A DNA stretch of 64,000 bases from Corallincola holothuriorum (GCF_003336225.1 NZ_QPID01000002.1:62001-126000), one strand, 5' to 3'; counted from the first letter of the stretch, positions 29,629 through 38,202 are shown. Translations and numbers: made by a program. Notes: a model not told the origin generated them from the sequence alone.

Positions 29629-29949
29629 TTATTGAGATTGACTAATCATATAGTTAACGGCCTCTGCCACCTGAGTGTCGGTCAGGGACGTATTGCCACC
29701 GCGGGCAGGCATGGTGCCTTCCTCTCCTTCAAAGCCGTTTTGGGCGTGGCCGACCAGGGTATCTAGCCCTTTGGCGATCCGCGGTGCCCACGCAGCTTGA
29801 TTACCTATAGGGGGCGCGCCTGCTATGCCATTTAGGTGACATACGGCGCAGGTTTGCTCCCATACCTGCTGGCCCGGCTCCGGACCCGATGGCTGACAGC
29901 CCATAACCAGCAGGGCTGGCAGCCAGATCAAATATCTGGCTGTTTGCAT
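29629..29949 (-). CDS. Monohaem cytochrome c5-like lipoprotein
   Basis: A 106-residue class I cytochrome c. The lipobox LLVMGC gives a lipidated Cys18. One CAVCH haem motif (34-38) is followed by the axial methionine in GTMPARGG and a typical c5 C-terminal helix (VAEAVNYMISQSQ). A small periplasmic shuttle tethered to a membrane, lying between the DUF3365 gene and the globin gene with 10-base gaps. Confidence 0.88.
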   Translation of the reverse strand: MQTARYLIWLPALLVMGCQPSGPEPGQQVWEQTCAVCHLNGIAGAPPIGNQAAWAPRIAKGLDTLVGHAQNGFEGEEGTMPARGGNTSLTDTQVAEAVNYMISQSQ

Positions 29950-29959
29950 GGCGAACTCC

Positions 29960-30523
29960 TTAAATAGGTACGCGGATCACAACACCACCCATGACGTCAC
30001 CCACCTTAAAGTCAGTGCGAGGGCTATCTTTGTGTTCGTTGTGGCAACTGGCGCATACCGGCGCCACTGCTACATCTGGATATACCGCAGTGAAATAGGT
30101 CACCCCACCCAGTGTCTCTTCGCCATAGTAGTTCTGTCCGGGATTATCGATGATGAACTGCAGTCCCGCTTTTTCGGCTTCTGTGACAGGCGAATTCTGG
30201 CTGTTGATGGGCCAAAGTGATTGCAATGAATAGCTAAACTTGTCGGTTTTGCCAGCCACGGTTTCTGCGCCAAATCGGAACATCTGAGCGGGCAGCGGTA
30301 GTGCTTTGTCATCCATAAAGTGTTCAGAGGCTTTAATCACCTGCTCTTGCTTGGCGAGGCGGCCCACTACTTTTTTAGTGTATACGGCACGATCTGAATC
30401 CATCACCAGATGCAGAGCATCGGTAAACTGCTGGGGTGAAATGCCGGCGCTTTTCTCTTCACCACAACCAGACAGCATGAGTGCTGCGGCAGTTGCTGAT
30501 ATTGCGAGTAGTTTGGTAGTCAT
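29960..30523 (-). CDS. DUF3365 monohaem lipoprotein
   Basis: A 187-residue protein with a lipoprotein signal (AALMLSGC) and a DUF3365/Tll0287-like sensor fold. One CASCH haem motif lies close to the C-terminus (APVCASCHNEHKDSP), the usual place in this family. Tll0287-like domains are haem-based redox or gas sensors or electron carriers. The start is the ATG at 30523 with a gggagag ribosome-binding site. It lies 25 bases after the multihaem gene. Confidence 0.82.
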   Translation of the reverse strand: MTTKLLAISATAAALMLSGCGEEKSAGISPQQFTDALHLVMDSDRAVYTKKVVGRLAKQEQVIKASEHFMDDKALPLPAQMFRFGAETVAGKTDKFSYSLQSLWPINSQNSPVTEAEKAGLQFIIDNPGQNYYGEETLGGVTYFTAVYPDVAVAPVCASCHNEHKDSPRTDFKVGDVMGGVVIRVPI

Positions 30524-30548
30524 TGTGCTTCTCTCCCGATGGTAGGTC

Positions 30549-31931
30549 TTATTTTTCAAGCCTGCCGACAGCCATATCGACGCTTTCGATATGAACTGCT
30601 GGTTGGCCGTTGAAATTGTTTTTAATCAGCTGCGGGTCGGCCAAGGCATCGAGCGAGAAGCTCAAACTATGGCAGCTCATGCAAACTGAACGGAGCATCT
30701 TTTCATTGGGTCTCAAATTATCGTTTTGGTTATGGTTGGCGATGACTTCATCGCCGATGGTAATTCTGGGTAAATGGCAGCTGGCGCAGCTCACGCCCGT
30801 TCCCTCGGCTGCGGTTCCGGCTTGTTCTGCTAACCAGGATTGAGCATGGGGAGATCCTTCATAGCTCTGGCTATGCTCGTCTGCGTGGCATCCTAAGCAG
30901 GACTCAACAGCGGCCTGCTGGATATTGAACTGATGGGGAGAGTGGCAGCTGTTACAGGTCAGCGTCAGGTGTCCTGCATCCTCTTGCATCGGCTGACGGG
31001 CCATGTTGGGCTGCATTGGTGTCAGCGAGGCGTTTAACCTTGGATCCATGCGCATGCCATGTTTTCCCTGAGTAAAAGCGGTTGTTTGCGCCTCATGGCA
31101 GCTCGCGCATTGCGCCATGCCGGGTTGCTCAATCCAGTTTTCCTGGCTGTCCTGATGGCAGCCTGCGCAATTTACCTGGCCGTTGCCATGGGCGCTGCCG
31201 TGCCAGTCGGCGATCAACTGCCCCTCTACTTGCCATTCTTGAGGGAAGTCCGGCGTCGGTGGTGTTACAGCTAAGCTTTGGTGTGCCTCTGGCGTAGCGT
31301 CGTCATCTGTTGCTTGTTGCATATCTAGAGCGGCGAGGGCTGCGATTTTCGCGTCGCCGCTGAGTAGAGGCAGTGAAGCACCTTGCTCTAGCCAGGGTGC
31401 TGCTGCATGTTTGACTAAGAAATCTTCGTACAGAGCCTTGTTGTCGTGATAGTTGTGGCAGCCAGCACTGGCACAGGTATCAAACCCCATCCCTTGGTGA
31501 GTTGGTCGCTCTTCGGCAATATCCTGATGGCACTCGTAGCAGAAGTCGCCGGGGAGCGTAACGCCCATCTCGCCGGTTCTTTCTTGTTGATGCTCGACAT
31601 GGCAGGTGACACAGAAACGGGCATCGAGTTTCTCCAGCCGATCAGCGTTGCGTGGATCGGTAAATTTGCTGACCGGATGGCTGTCATTGGCGACTTCTAG
31701 CTCTTCGCCATGGCAGCTAATGCAGGCGTTCTGCAGATCTTTTTCGCTGCTGAAGCCATCGCCATGGCAGCTGCTACAGGCTAATTCGATTTGGTAGTGA
31801 CCATGGCTGGCTTCGCCTATCAGCAACAGCTCTTTGTCGGCACTGGCGAACATCACGTAGCCCAGATAGGCTGCGGCCGCAATGCTCATTGCTATCCAAC
31901 TACTCCAAGCGAGCTTCTTTACTGCCATCAC
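30549..31931 (-). CDS. Membrane-anchored 11-haem cytochrome c
   Basis: A 460-residue protein with an N-terminal signal-anchor (WSSWIAMSIAAAAYLGYVMF). I count ten CXXCH motifs (CSSCH, CISCH, CVTCH, CYECH, CAGCH, CASCH, CNSCH, CLGCH, CASCH, CMSCH) plus one CX4CH (CASAGCH). The motifs fall into an N-terminal group of five and a C-terminal group of six, separated by ~95 haem-free residues. I recognise neither NrfA, NrfB nor OTR. It lies 7 bases after the flavoprotein/cytochrome b fusion, so it is probably that protein's periplasmic electron acceptor. Catalytic function is unknown. Confidence 0.85.
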   Translation of the reverse strand: MMAVKKLAWSSWIAMSIAAAAYLGYVMFASADKELLLIGEASHGHYQIELACSSCHGDGFSSEKDLQNACISCHGEELEVANDSHPVSKFTDPRNADRLEKLDARFCVTCHVEHQQERTGEMGVTLPGDFCYECHQDIAEERPTHQGMGFDTCASAGCHNYHDNKALYEDFLVKHAAAPWLEQGASLPLLSGDAKIAALAALDMQQATDDDATPEAHQSLAVTPPTPDFPQEWQVEGQLIADWHGSAHGNGQVNCAGCHQDSQENWIEQPGMAQCASCHEAQTTAFTQGKHGMRMDPRLNASLTPMQPNMARQPMQEDAGHLTLTCNSCHSPHQFNIQQAAVESCLGCHADEHSQSYEGSPHAQSWLAEQAGTAAEGTGVSCASCHLPRITIGDEVIANHNQNDNLRPNEKMLRSVCMSCHSLSFSLDALADPQLIKNNFNGQPAVHIESVDMAVGRLEK

Positions 31932-31938
31932 TGCGCCC

Positions 31939-33924
31939 CTAGAAGTAATAAACCGATAACACGTGGAAGGTCAGCAGCACTGGCAAAGGCCAGAACGCAA
32001 GAATGTGGCCCCATAGCCAAATCTTCTGCCAGCGGCGACTGCCGCTGAGCGAGAGCTTGTGGCTGATTGCGCTATGGATCGCTGCACCGCAACCAATGGT
32101 TAGTAGTGCTAAAAAGCTGATCATTAGCCATCGATTCAGGTTGCTACCCAAACTTAATCCGGTGTGAATAAGCAACGTACTGACTGTTAATGCGCCTACC
32201 ACTGTATGTACTAGGCGCCAGTGTTCGAAATTCATCAGGGTGAATTTTTTAATTCGTTTTCGCAGGCTTAATAGGGCGGCAGCGACTGACAACCCCAAAA
32301 TGGTGAAGCCACTGACTTGTTTCCAGGTGCCATCGCGCCACAGTTGCTCCAACCACCACCCCTGTTGCACCGACTCGCTAATTGGTGATGGGAACAGGGT
32401 AAACAGACTAGCGCCAATGATGCACAACAAGCTGAGCAGTGCCAGTGACCTTGACCAGCGCACAGGCTCTAAAGGTTGTTGACTGCCACAGACTTCTTGT
32501 AACAGCGGTTTACAGCTGCCACACACAGTACCGGCACCGGTCTTATTCGACAGCGCTTGTATGTTTTGGCAGCCGGTATTCACACAATCAACCAGCTGGC
32601 CTTTGCTGATATTCATGCAGTTGCAAACGATCGCTTCCGCTGGCCAAGCTTGAATGCTGAGATCGTCGTTGTCTGGCCAGATGTTGCCGTAACGTTTGAA
32701 ACGCCATTGTTGCCAGATGGAGAGCGGTCGCTTCTGTCTGACATGCTCCTGTATTCGCCTAACTTCGGACCAGGGGCCGACACTGATGGCGCCGACTAAG
32801 CGACCTTTGTGTACCACTATCTTGCGATAATGCTCATTGTCCTGAAATACCAGTTCCTGTTGCGCAATACGTTTCGGTAGTTGGGTGACCTCACCCATAC
32901 TGAAAACCTCTTCGCCAACCACCTTAAGGGCGGTGACATTGAGGGAGCCGACGTACTGCCCACGCTGATGTGCGATATGTTCCGCCGCGACAGCAGCTTG
33001 TTCGTAGCCAGGTGCGACTAAGCCATAGGTGACACCGCCATGCTCCGCACACTCACCGACGGCGTAGATGTTGGGATCTTCAGTCTGCAGTTGATCGTTG
33101 ACGCGGATACCGTGACCGACCGGCAGATGTGCGGCAAGCGCGAGCTCCCTGTTCGGCGTGATCCCTGCGGCCACAATCACTGTGTCAGCTGTTAACTCTG
33201 TGCCATCGCGCAGTACTATCTGTTCAACTCGTTCTACGCCGCGGATCTCGCGCACGCCATTTCCGGTAAGTACGTCGATCCCGGATTGTTCTATCGACTG
33301 CTGCAGGTAGCTTCCACCCAGCTTATCCAGTTGCCGGTTCATCAAGGTTTCACCCTGTTGAACAACGGTGACGCGGGTATTGCCCCATTGCATCGCTTTG
33401 GCAGCCTCTAAGCCGAGCAAACCGCCGCCGATGACGACGACATGACGAGCACGGGCTGTGCGTGCCATCAATGCTTGGGCATCATTGAGGTTCCGAAAGG
33501 TATAGACACCTTTCAGTTCGGTGCCAGCAATTTTCGGTATATGGGGGTGAGAGCCCACCGCAAGTATGAGCTTGCTGTAATGATGCCATTGTCCGTGAAC
33601 GTCTTTGACCTGTTGGTTCGTTCGGTCTATTTCGAGGATCGGACAATTGAGGTGTTGGGTCTGATGATGATCATTGCCCTGGCGACGAAATCGCTCCAAA
33701 GAGATTTCGTCGAGGCCTAGCTCACCAGCGAGTAAAGAGGAGAGCTTAATTCGGTCGTATGGTTGCCATGGTTCACCACCAAACAGTGTCAGCGGTTGTG
33801 TCGGCATGCGTTGGCGAAGCTCTTGGGCAGCACGAATTCCCACCGGGCCGGTTCCCACGACGATAATGGGGTGGCTGTTGGGAATCGCTTCTTTTGCTGT
33901 CTGTACGCACATCGCAGATGTCAT
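31939..33924 (-). CDS. NirB-like FAD/NAD oxidoreductase fused to Bfd-type 2Fe-2S domain and cytochrome b-like membrane domain
   Basis: A 661-residue fusion. Residues ~18-430 form a pyridine-nucleotide disulfide oxidoreductase like the N-terminus of NADH nitrite reductase NirB (GTGPVGIRAAQEL; VVIGGGLLGLEAAKAM; IYAVGECAEHGGVTYG). Residues ~435-485 carry a Bfd-type cysteine set (VCNCMNISKGQL; TVCGSCKPLL). The rest has about five membrane helices with paired histidines (LVHTVV/LLIHTG and WGHILAF/LTFHVLS) suited to b-haem ligation. There is no sirohaem domain. I infer transfer from NADH to periplasmic cytochromes or quinone. It is first in the operon. Confidence 0.75.
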   Translation of the reverse strand: MTSAMCVQTAKEAIPNSHPIIVVGTGPVGIRAAQELRQRMPTQPLTLFGGEPWQPYDRIKLSSLLAGELGLDEISLERFRRQGNDHHQTQHLNCPILEIDRTNQQVKDVHGQWHHYSKLILAVGSHPHIPKIAGTELKGVYTFRNLNDAQALMARTARARHVVVIGGGLLGLEAAKAMQWGNTRVTVVQQGETLMNRQLDKLGGSYLQQSIEQSGIDVLTGNGVREIRGVERVEQIVLRDGTELTADTVIVAAGITPNRELALAAHLPVGHGIRVNDQLQTEDPNIYAVGECAEHGGVTYGLVAPGYEQAAVAAEHIAHQRGQYVGSLNVTALKVVGEEVFSMGEVTQLPKRIAQQELVFQDNEHYRKIVVHKGRLVGAISVGPWSEVRRIQEHVRQKRPLSIWQQWRFKRYGNIWPDNDDLSIQAWPAEAIVCNCMNISKGQLVDCVNTGCQNIQALSNKTGAGTVCGSCKPLLQEVCGSQQPLEPVRWSRSLALLSLLCIIGASLFTLFPSPISESVQQGWWLEQLWRDGTWKQVSGFTILGLSVAAALLSLRKRIKKFTLMNFEHWRLVHTVVGALTVSTLLIHTGLSLGSNLNRWLMISFLALLTIGCGAAIHSAISHKLSLSGSRRWQKIWLWGHILAFWPLPVLLTFHVLSVYYF

Positions 33925-34031
33925 TTGTTTACTCTGAACCGATAGTTTTCAGGTCTACCTGCGCGTTCCAATATCTATGCCAGCTTGATTTTTTCGTTTT
34001 AACTGTATGATATATATTGATTTGTTCTTAT

Positions 34032-34054
34032 AAGGTGTATCTATGTTGCATCTT
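34032..34054. promoter_or_regulatory. Candidate NsrR (NO-sensing repressor) binding site
   Basis: A 23-base imperfect inverted repeat has half sites AAGGTGTATCT and TGTTGCATCTT around one central base. It matches the 11-1-11 NsrR consensus (AAGATGCATTT-type halves) at about 16 of 22 positions. It lies 108 bases upstream of the flavoprotein start, and 327 bases upstream of the yitT start on the other side. Confidence 0.55.
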
Positions 34055-34127
34055 CTGTTTTGCTGGCAATTTCACCAAAAAGATTCTCTTTTGCATGGCG
34101 AGTGTTCAAAACTGTGCAAATCAAGAG

Positions 34128-34143
34128 TACCCCTTAGGGGGTA
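34128..34143. promoter_or_regulatory. Candidate 7-2-7 NarL/NarP site
   Basis: TACCCCT, TA, GGGGGTA forms the 7-2-7 inverted heptamer arrangement of NarL/NarP, with 13 of 14 positions fitting TACYYMT/AKRRGTA. The same sequence could form a six-pair hairpin followed by ATTTTTG on the plus strand, so a terminator is the alternative. The rest of the 456-base gap (33925-34380) is AT-rich and holds no gene I can support. Confidence 0.5.
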
Positions 34144-34380
34144 TTTTTGTTTGTTGGCTGATGTTTTATCTGTAAATAATAAGTGACACTTGCCTTCACA
34201 GTTTGCCGCTGTAGTCGTTGTTTTGAATTCTTTACTGTTGGCATCTATCTGCTACTGGCTCCGATATAATGCCGTTCGCATTTCGGGCTCTACCTACAAC
34301 CATCATAAAAGCGCCCCTGTTTCTGTATTACCTGTTATTTGTGCCCAATCAGGGCCGATGCATCTTTATATGGAGTCGTG

Positions 34381-35007
34381 ATGAAGTTTCACGCGTTACG
34401 CTGGTATGCCTTGCTCGAAGGCTGCTTCCTTGTCGCTATCGGTGTCATCATTCTGGGCAATGCCGATCTCATCGTCGGTGGTAGCCCGGGTTTGGCGTTG
34501 ATTGCTCACCATTATTTGCCGCTTACCATGGGAAGCTGGTTGCTATTGGCTAACCTGCCGTTTTTTGTGTTGGCTTTTCTGCGTTTGCGCCGCGAGTTTG
34601 CGCTGATCAGTTTAGCTTGTAGCTTTATTGTTTCTTTATTGGTCGACCTGCTGGGGCCACTGCTGGCGGAAGTGCATATGCCACAGCCATTGGCAGCGTT
34701 ACTGGCGGGTTTGTTGATCGGTTTTGGTTTGGTGGTGCTGTTTCGTCAGCGCGGCTCTATTGGTGGGGTGAATATTTTAGCGCTCTATCTGGAACAGAGA
34801 TGGGGTTGGCACTCGGCAAAAGTGATATTGGCTTGGGATATCTCCATCGGTTTGCTGTCGCTATTAATTTTTGATTGGCAAACAGTCGTTAGCTCATTGA
34901 TTGCATTTGCCGTATTGGCATCTGTGATTGGTCGTTATCATCCACGACAGGTGAAGCAGCCAATCCAGCCGCTCCCATCAGCGATGACGGCTAAGGGTTC
35001 GTTATGA
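34381..35007 (+). CDS. YitT family membrane protein (first tandem copy)
   Basis: A 208-residue polytopic membrane protein with about five to six helices. It carries the YitT-like motifs LEGCFLVAIGVIIL and GSIGGVNILALYLEQR. It lacks the C-terminal DUF2179 domain of Firmicute YitT proteins. The function of the family is not established. The ATG at 34381 has an upstream ggag. Its stop overlaps the next gene in an ATGA junction; the two are recent-looking paralogues in one operon. Confidence 0.85.
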   Translation: MKFHALRWYALLEGCFLVAIGVIILGNADLIVGGSPGLALIAHHYLPLTMGSWLLLANLPFFVLAFLRLRREFALISLACSFIVSLLVDLLGPLLAEVHMPQPLAALLAGLLIGFGLVVLFRQRGSIGGVNILALYLEQRWGWHSAKVILAWDISIGLLSLLIFDWQTVVSSLIAFAVLASVIGRYHPRQVKQPIQPLPSAMTAKGSL

Positions 35008-35666
35008 ATACATTACAACAGGCCGGATTCTGGCAAAGGTTTTCTAATATGGCGGCGTTGAAAAAGTTTGGGCATGAATGGTTTGCGCGCTTGGAAGGCT
35101 GCTTTCTGGTTTCTCTCGGAATATGCTTTCTTTCCGCTGCCGGGTTGCTGGTGAGCGGTACTGCCGGGCTATCGATCGTCACGAATGAGCTGCTCCCGGT
35201 AACCTTTGGTTTCTGGTTCTTTGTTATCAATTTGCCGTTCTTTGCATTGGCAATTAAGCAACTGGGTATGGCGTTTGCCTGGCGCAGCTTGATCTGTATT
35301 GTTTGTGTTTCTGCAACCAGTGATTTGATGATCTACTTGATCCGTTTTGAAGAGATCCCACCGTTAATGAGTGCCTTGATTGGTGGTGGCTTGATCGGTA
35401 TCGGATTGATCTTATTGTTTCGTCACGGAACTTCGTTGGGTGGTGTGAATATTCTTGCGCTGTATATGGAAAAACGTACCGGTATTCACGCAGGCAAAGT
35501 GATCTTGATGATGGATCTGATTGTTGTTGCCGCCGGATTAATGTTGTTTCCGTTGGTGCAGGTGGCTTATTCAGCCTTTAGCTTTGTGGTGCTGAGCTCG
35601 GTGTTGGGGCGCTATCATAAGAAAGCGCCCATCAGCCAGCAGGCAGAAGAGCAAGCGCAGAGCTAG
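35004..35666 (+). CDS. YitT family membrane protein (second tandem copy)
   Basis: A 220-residue paralogue of the preceding gene. Shared blocks include LEGCFLVSLGI, INLPFFALA (compare ANLPFFVLA) and SLGGVNILALYMEKRTG. It has a ~25-residue N-terminal extension before the shared region. Translational coupling through the 4-base overlap suggests a heteromeric complex (inference). The 3' end overlaps the convergent DUF3313 gene by 4 bases. Confidence 0.85.
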   Translation: MNTLQQAGFWQRFSNMAALKKFGHEWFARLEGCFLVSLGICFLSAAGLLVSGTAGLSIVTNELLPVTFGFWFFVINLPFFALAIKQLGMAFAWRSLICIVCVSATSDLMIYLIRFEEIPPLMSALIGGGLIGIGLILLFRHGTSLGGVNILALYMEKRTGIHAGKVILMMDLIVVAAGLMLFPLVQVAYSAFSFVVLSSVLGRYHKKAPISQQAEEQAQS

Positions 35667-36376
35667 TTAACTTGCTCTACTGTCTCTTTGCCTACTGAAT
35701 TTTGGTATAGTGCGCTTTTAAGCTTGTTTGCCCAATAGGTAAGTGCGGGCTTAAGATCATCCATTGACAATAATGCTCCTCGTGCCACTGTTCTGCCCTG
35801 ATGCCCTTCAACCAAGGCGCCAACACGCATGCCGGTTGCTCCGTCAATGAACTCTCCTTCAAAAAATACCACGGTCACCTGATCTGCCGTTTGTCCCATT
35901 TCATCGAGGCTACGAACCACAAATCCAATCGGTAAATAGTCTGTACCGGCCATATCTGGACGGGCGAGTGCGACGCCCGAGATTGCGGGCTTAATCACTA
36001 GGGTTTTAGGGCCGGGTTTATCCACTAAGGTAAAGCGTCCATCCACTGCCGCTATCAACTTTTTTGAAAATAATCGGCCAATCTCCTGTTTCTGCTCATC
36101 GGTTAAGCTGGTCATTTTTGCCAAATCTGTGCGTAGGTAAAATTTGACCGGTTCGATCATGATGTGATCGTAAGCGTCTAGCGTAAAAGAGGGGTGTCGA
36201 TAGCGCATTGCTGTGACATGACCATCTTTATCTGTGACAGGTTTCAGTAATGCGTAGTCGCTACCGCCTCCTAAAAAACCTGAGTAGGTTGCAGCTACAT
36301 CTGGCTTAGCAATGCACCCAGACAGGACACTAACTAGAACTATGATGACGAGATGGGATGAAGAGATGTTGTACAT
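35663..36376 (-). CDS. DUF3313 family lipoprotein
   Basis: A 237-residue lipoprotein with lipobox VLSGC (Cys21). Family-like features include TYSGFLGGGSDYALLKPV near the N-terminus and RTVARGALLSMDDLKPALTYWA at the end. DUF3313 proteins are outer-membrane or periplasmic and of unknown function. It is a single gene, convergent with the yitT pair. Confidence 0.8.
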   Translation of the reverse strand: MYNISSSHLVIIVLVSVLSGCIAKPDVAATYSGFLGGGSDYALLKPVTDKDGHVTAMRYRHPSFTLDAYDHIMIEPVKFYLRTDLAKMTSLTDEQKQEIGRLFSKKLIAAVDGRFTLVDKPGPKTLVIKPAISGVALARPDMAGTDYLPIGFVVRSLDEMGQTADQVTVVFFEGEFIDGATGMRVGALVEGHQGRTVARGALLSMDDLKPALTYWANKLKSALYQNSVGKETVEQVN

Positions 36377-36493
36377 GTATTTATTCCAAATCTACTGTTG
36401 AATGGCTTGCGAGAACAATACTGCGTTAGCTACGAAACGGCAGAGGGGGCACATACTTCGTACGCACCCCTTGCCGTCTCGTTCAGTTAATAA

Positions 36494-37609
36494 TTATTCT
36501 TTTTCTGCGGGTTGTTCGATAGCTGTGGCTTGCGAGCTGCTTTCTTGATTATCACTCAGCCAGGCGCTAAACAACTCATATCCCAACACCATAATCACCG
36601 CACCGACAAATAGCCCGACGAACCCCATGGTGATAAAGCCTCCAACGGCACCAAGAAATATCACCATCATAGGTACCTGTGAGCCTTTACCCATGATCAA
36701 CGGTTTCAATACGTTGTCCATCAGTCCGACAGCGATGCTCCATATCATATAGATAACCGCAACCACGGGTGAGGCGAAGGAGAATACATAAATGGCTAAA
36801 GGCACCATCAGTAGCAGTGGATTAATCTGGATGATGCTCATAACCAGCACCAATAGTGCCAGTAGCGGCGCTGCAGGCAGGTCGATCAGATAGAAGCCTA
36901 GGCCTGCTAATAGGGCTTGCAGGATGGCAACGCCGAGAATACCGCGGGTCACGTTTCTCACCGTCACGCTCGCAAGGTTGGCGAACTTGGCCCCTTTTTC
37001 CCCAGCTAAGCGTTTCGATAAGCGTGTGACAAAGCGTTCCGAGCCGTCAGCCCCAGCAAGAAAAACACCAGCAATGATGATTGAAAACACCATGACAAGC
37101 AGTGAAACAGTAATGCCAGCGGCTTTACTAAAGACTACCCGACCCGCTTCCTTGACTTGCGTGTCATGCTTTTTCAAAAAGCCTTCTAAATTATTGGCGG
37201 CATCATCCCAGGCTGCGTGGACTTTCTCGCCAATGAGTGGCCACTCTTTCACTTTTTCCTCTGGGTTAGGCAGGTCGAACTCCCCTTTTTCGACTTGCGC
37301 TGACACGGTCTGAATATTTTCAGTGATCTTATCCGCGACAATACTTGCCGGAGCAATGAGGGCGGCGAGTAGGCTCACAGTTACCAGAGTGGCGGTTAAC
37401 TTTCTGCTTAAGCCGGTTTTTACTTCGATCCAGTCACTGACGGGTTTTACCGCAACGGCAATAATGGCGGCCCAGATGATGGGAGCCAAGAAGGGTTTGA
37501 TGATGTCGTAACACCATGACGCTATAAAGAATACGGCAGCGATACGTATTGCTGCTTCTAAGGCGCGCTTTGTGAACTGACGATCAGCTTGCAGATCCGT
37601 TTGTGACAT
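36494..37609 (-). CDS. AI-2E family transporter (YdiK-like permease)
   Basis: A 371-residue membrane protein of the AI-2E/PerM family with paired N-terminal helices, a soluble loop (~residues 105-165) and a C-terminal helix block containing GLMDNVLKPLIMGKGSQVPM, the family signature. Family members export diverse substrates, so no AI-2 role is implied. A second, distant family member lies at 45.7 kb. Its tail is hydrophilic (SSSQATAIEQPAEKE). Confidence 0.85.
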   Translation of the reverse strand: MSQTDLQADRQFTKRALEAAIRIAAVFFIASWCYDIIKPFLAPIIWAAIIAVAVKPVSDWIEVKTGLSRKLTATLVTVSLLAALIAPASIVADKITENIQTVSAQVEKGEFDLPNPEEKVKEWPLIGEKVHAAWDDAANNLEGFLKKHDTQVKEAGRVVFSKAAGITVSLLVMVFSIIIAGVFLAGADGSERFVTRLSKRLAGEKGAKFANLASVTVRNVTRGILGVAILQALLAGLGFYLIDLPAAPLLALLVLVMSIIQINPLLLMVPLAIYVFSFASPVVAVIYMIWSIAVGLMDNVLKPLIMGKGSQVPMMVIFLGAVGGFITMGFVGLFVGAVIMVLGYELFSAWLSDNQESSSQATAIEQPAEKE

Positions 37610-37770
37610 AACAGGTTACCTTATTGTTTTTCCGATCAAATAAGCAGTTTTGGTGTGACAATTAAGAGTTTAATCAGTTTCCACAGCTTAGGGGGATTTT
37701 TATTAACCCAGATGACAGATTTATCAGTCATTTAATCGATACCTTATCTTGAGTACTATGATGGGATAGG

Positions 37771-37791
37771 ACTAATTGGTCATTAATTAGT
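37771..37791. promoter_or_regulatory. Candidate operator of the BigR-like repressor
   Basis: The inverted repeat ACTAAT, nine bases, ATTAGT sits in an AT-rich stretch 48 bases before the repressor start. Its position and symmetry fit autoregulation by an ArsR-family dimer. No experimentally known site is matched. Confidence 0.4.
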
Positions 37792-37838
37792 TGCGTAATT
37801 ACTTAACTATCTACTCCGAATATGGTTTACTGACGCCC

Positions 37839-38144
37839 ATGAATGATATCGAACAGATGAAAGCAAATGCCCAGCAAGCGGCCGACTTTCTCAAACAGCT
37901 TGCTCACCCTCAGCGTTTGCTGATCTTGTGCCGGTTGATTGAAAAAGAGCACTCTGTCGCTGAGCTACAACAGGGCAGTGGTATGTCTGCGCCAGCTTTT
38001 TCTCAGCACTTGGCTCAATTGCGCCATGCTGGACTGGTCTCTTCCCGGAAGGAGGGGCAGTCAGTTTACTATTGTATTGCCCAGCCCTCAGTGGCAACGG
38101 TGATCAATGCGCTGCACGATGTCTTCTGCCCAAGCGCCGATTAA
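37839..38144 (+). CDS. ArsR-family persulfide-sensing repressor (BigR/SqrR/YgaV type)
   Basis: A 101-residue winged-helix regulator. The pattern AHPQRLLILCRL (Cys31), SAPAFSQHLAQLRHAGLV recognition helix and HDVFCP (Cys97) closely matches E. coli YgaV and Xylella BigR, whose equivalent two cysteines form a disulfide or polysulfide bridge on reaction with persulfides. An extra cysteine is at 79. It directly precedes a persulfide/CoA-disulfide reductase and two YeeE/YedE genes, its expected regulon. The start at 37839 was chosen by family length; no strong ribosome-binding site was seen. Confidence 0.82.
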   Translation: MNDIEQMKANAQQAADFLKQLAHPQRLLILCRLIEKEHSVAELQQGSGMSAPAFSQHLAQLRHAGLVSSRKEGQSVYYCIAQPSVATVINALHDVFCPSAD

Positions 38145-38202
38145 TCGGCAGTAAATAATCGATGCGATCATGGTGAATAAGATCGCAATCAGTGAGGTTG
38201 AG

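Noticed and set aside
36494..37609. Calling the AI-2E family permeases autoinducer-2 exporters
   Set aside because: The family transports varied substrates and no lux/lsr context is present.
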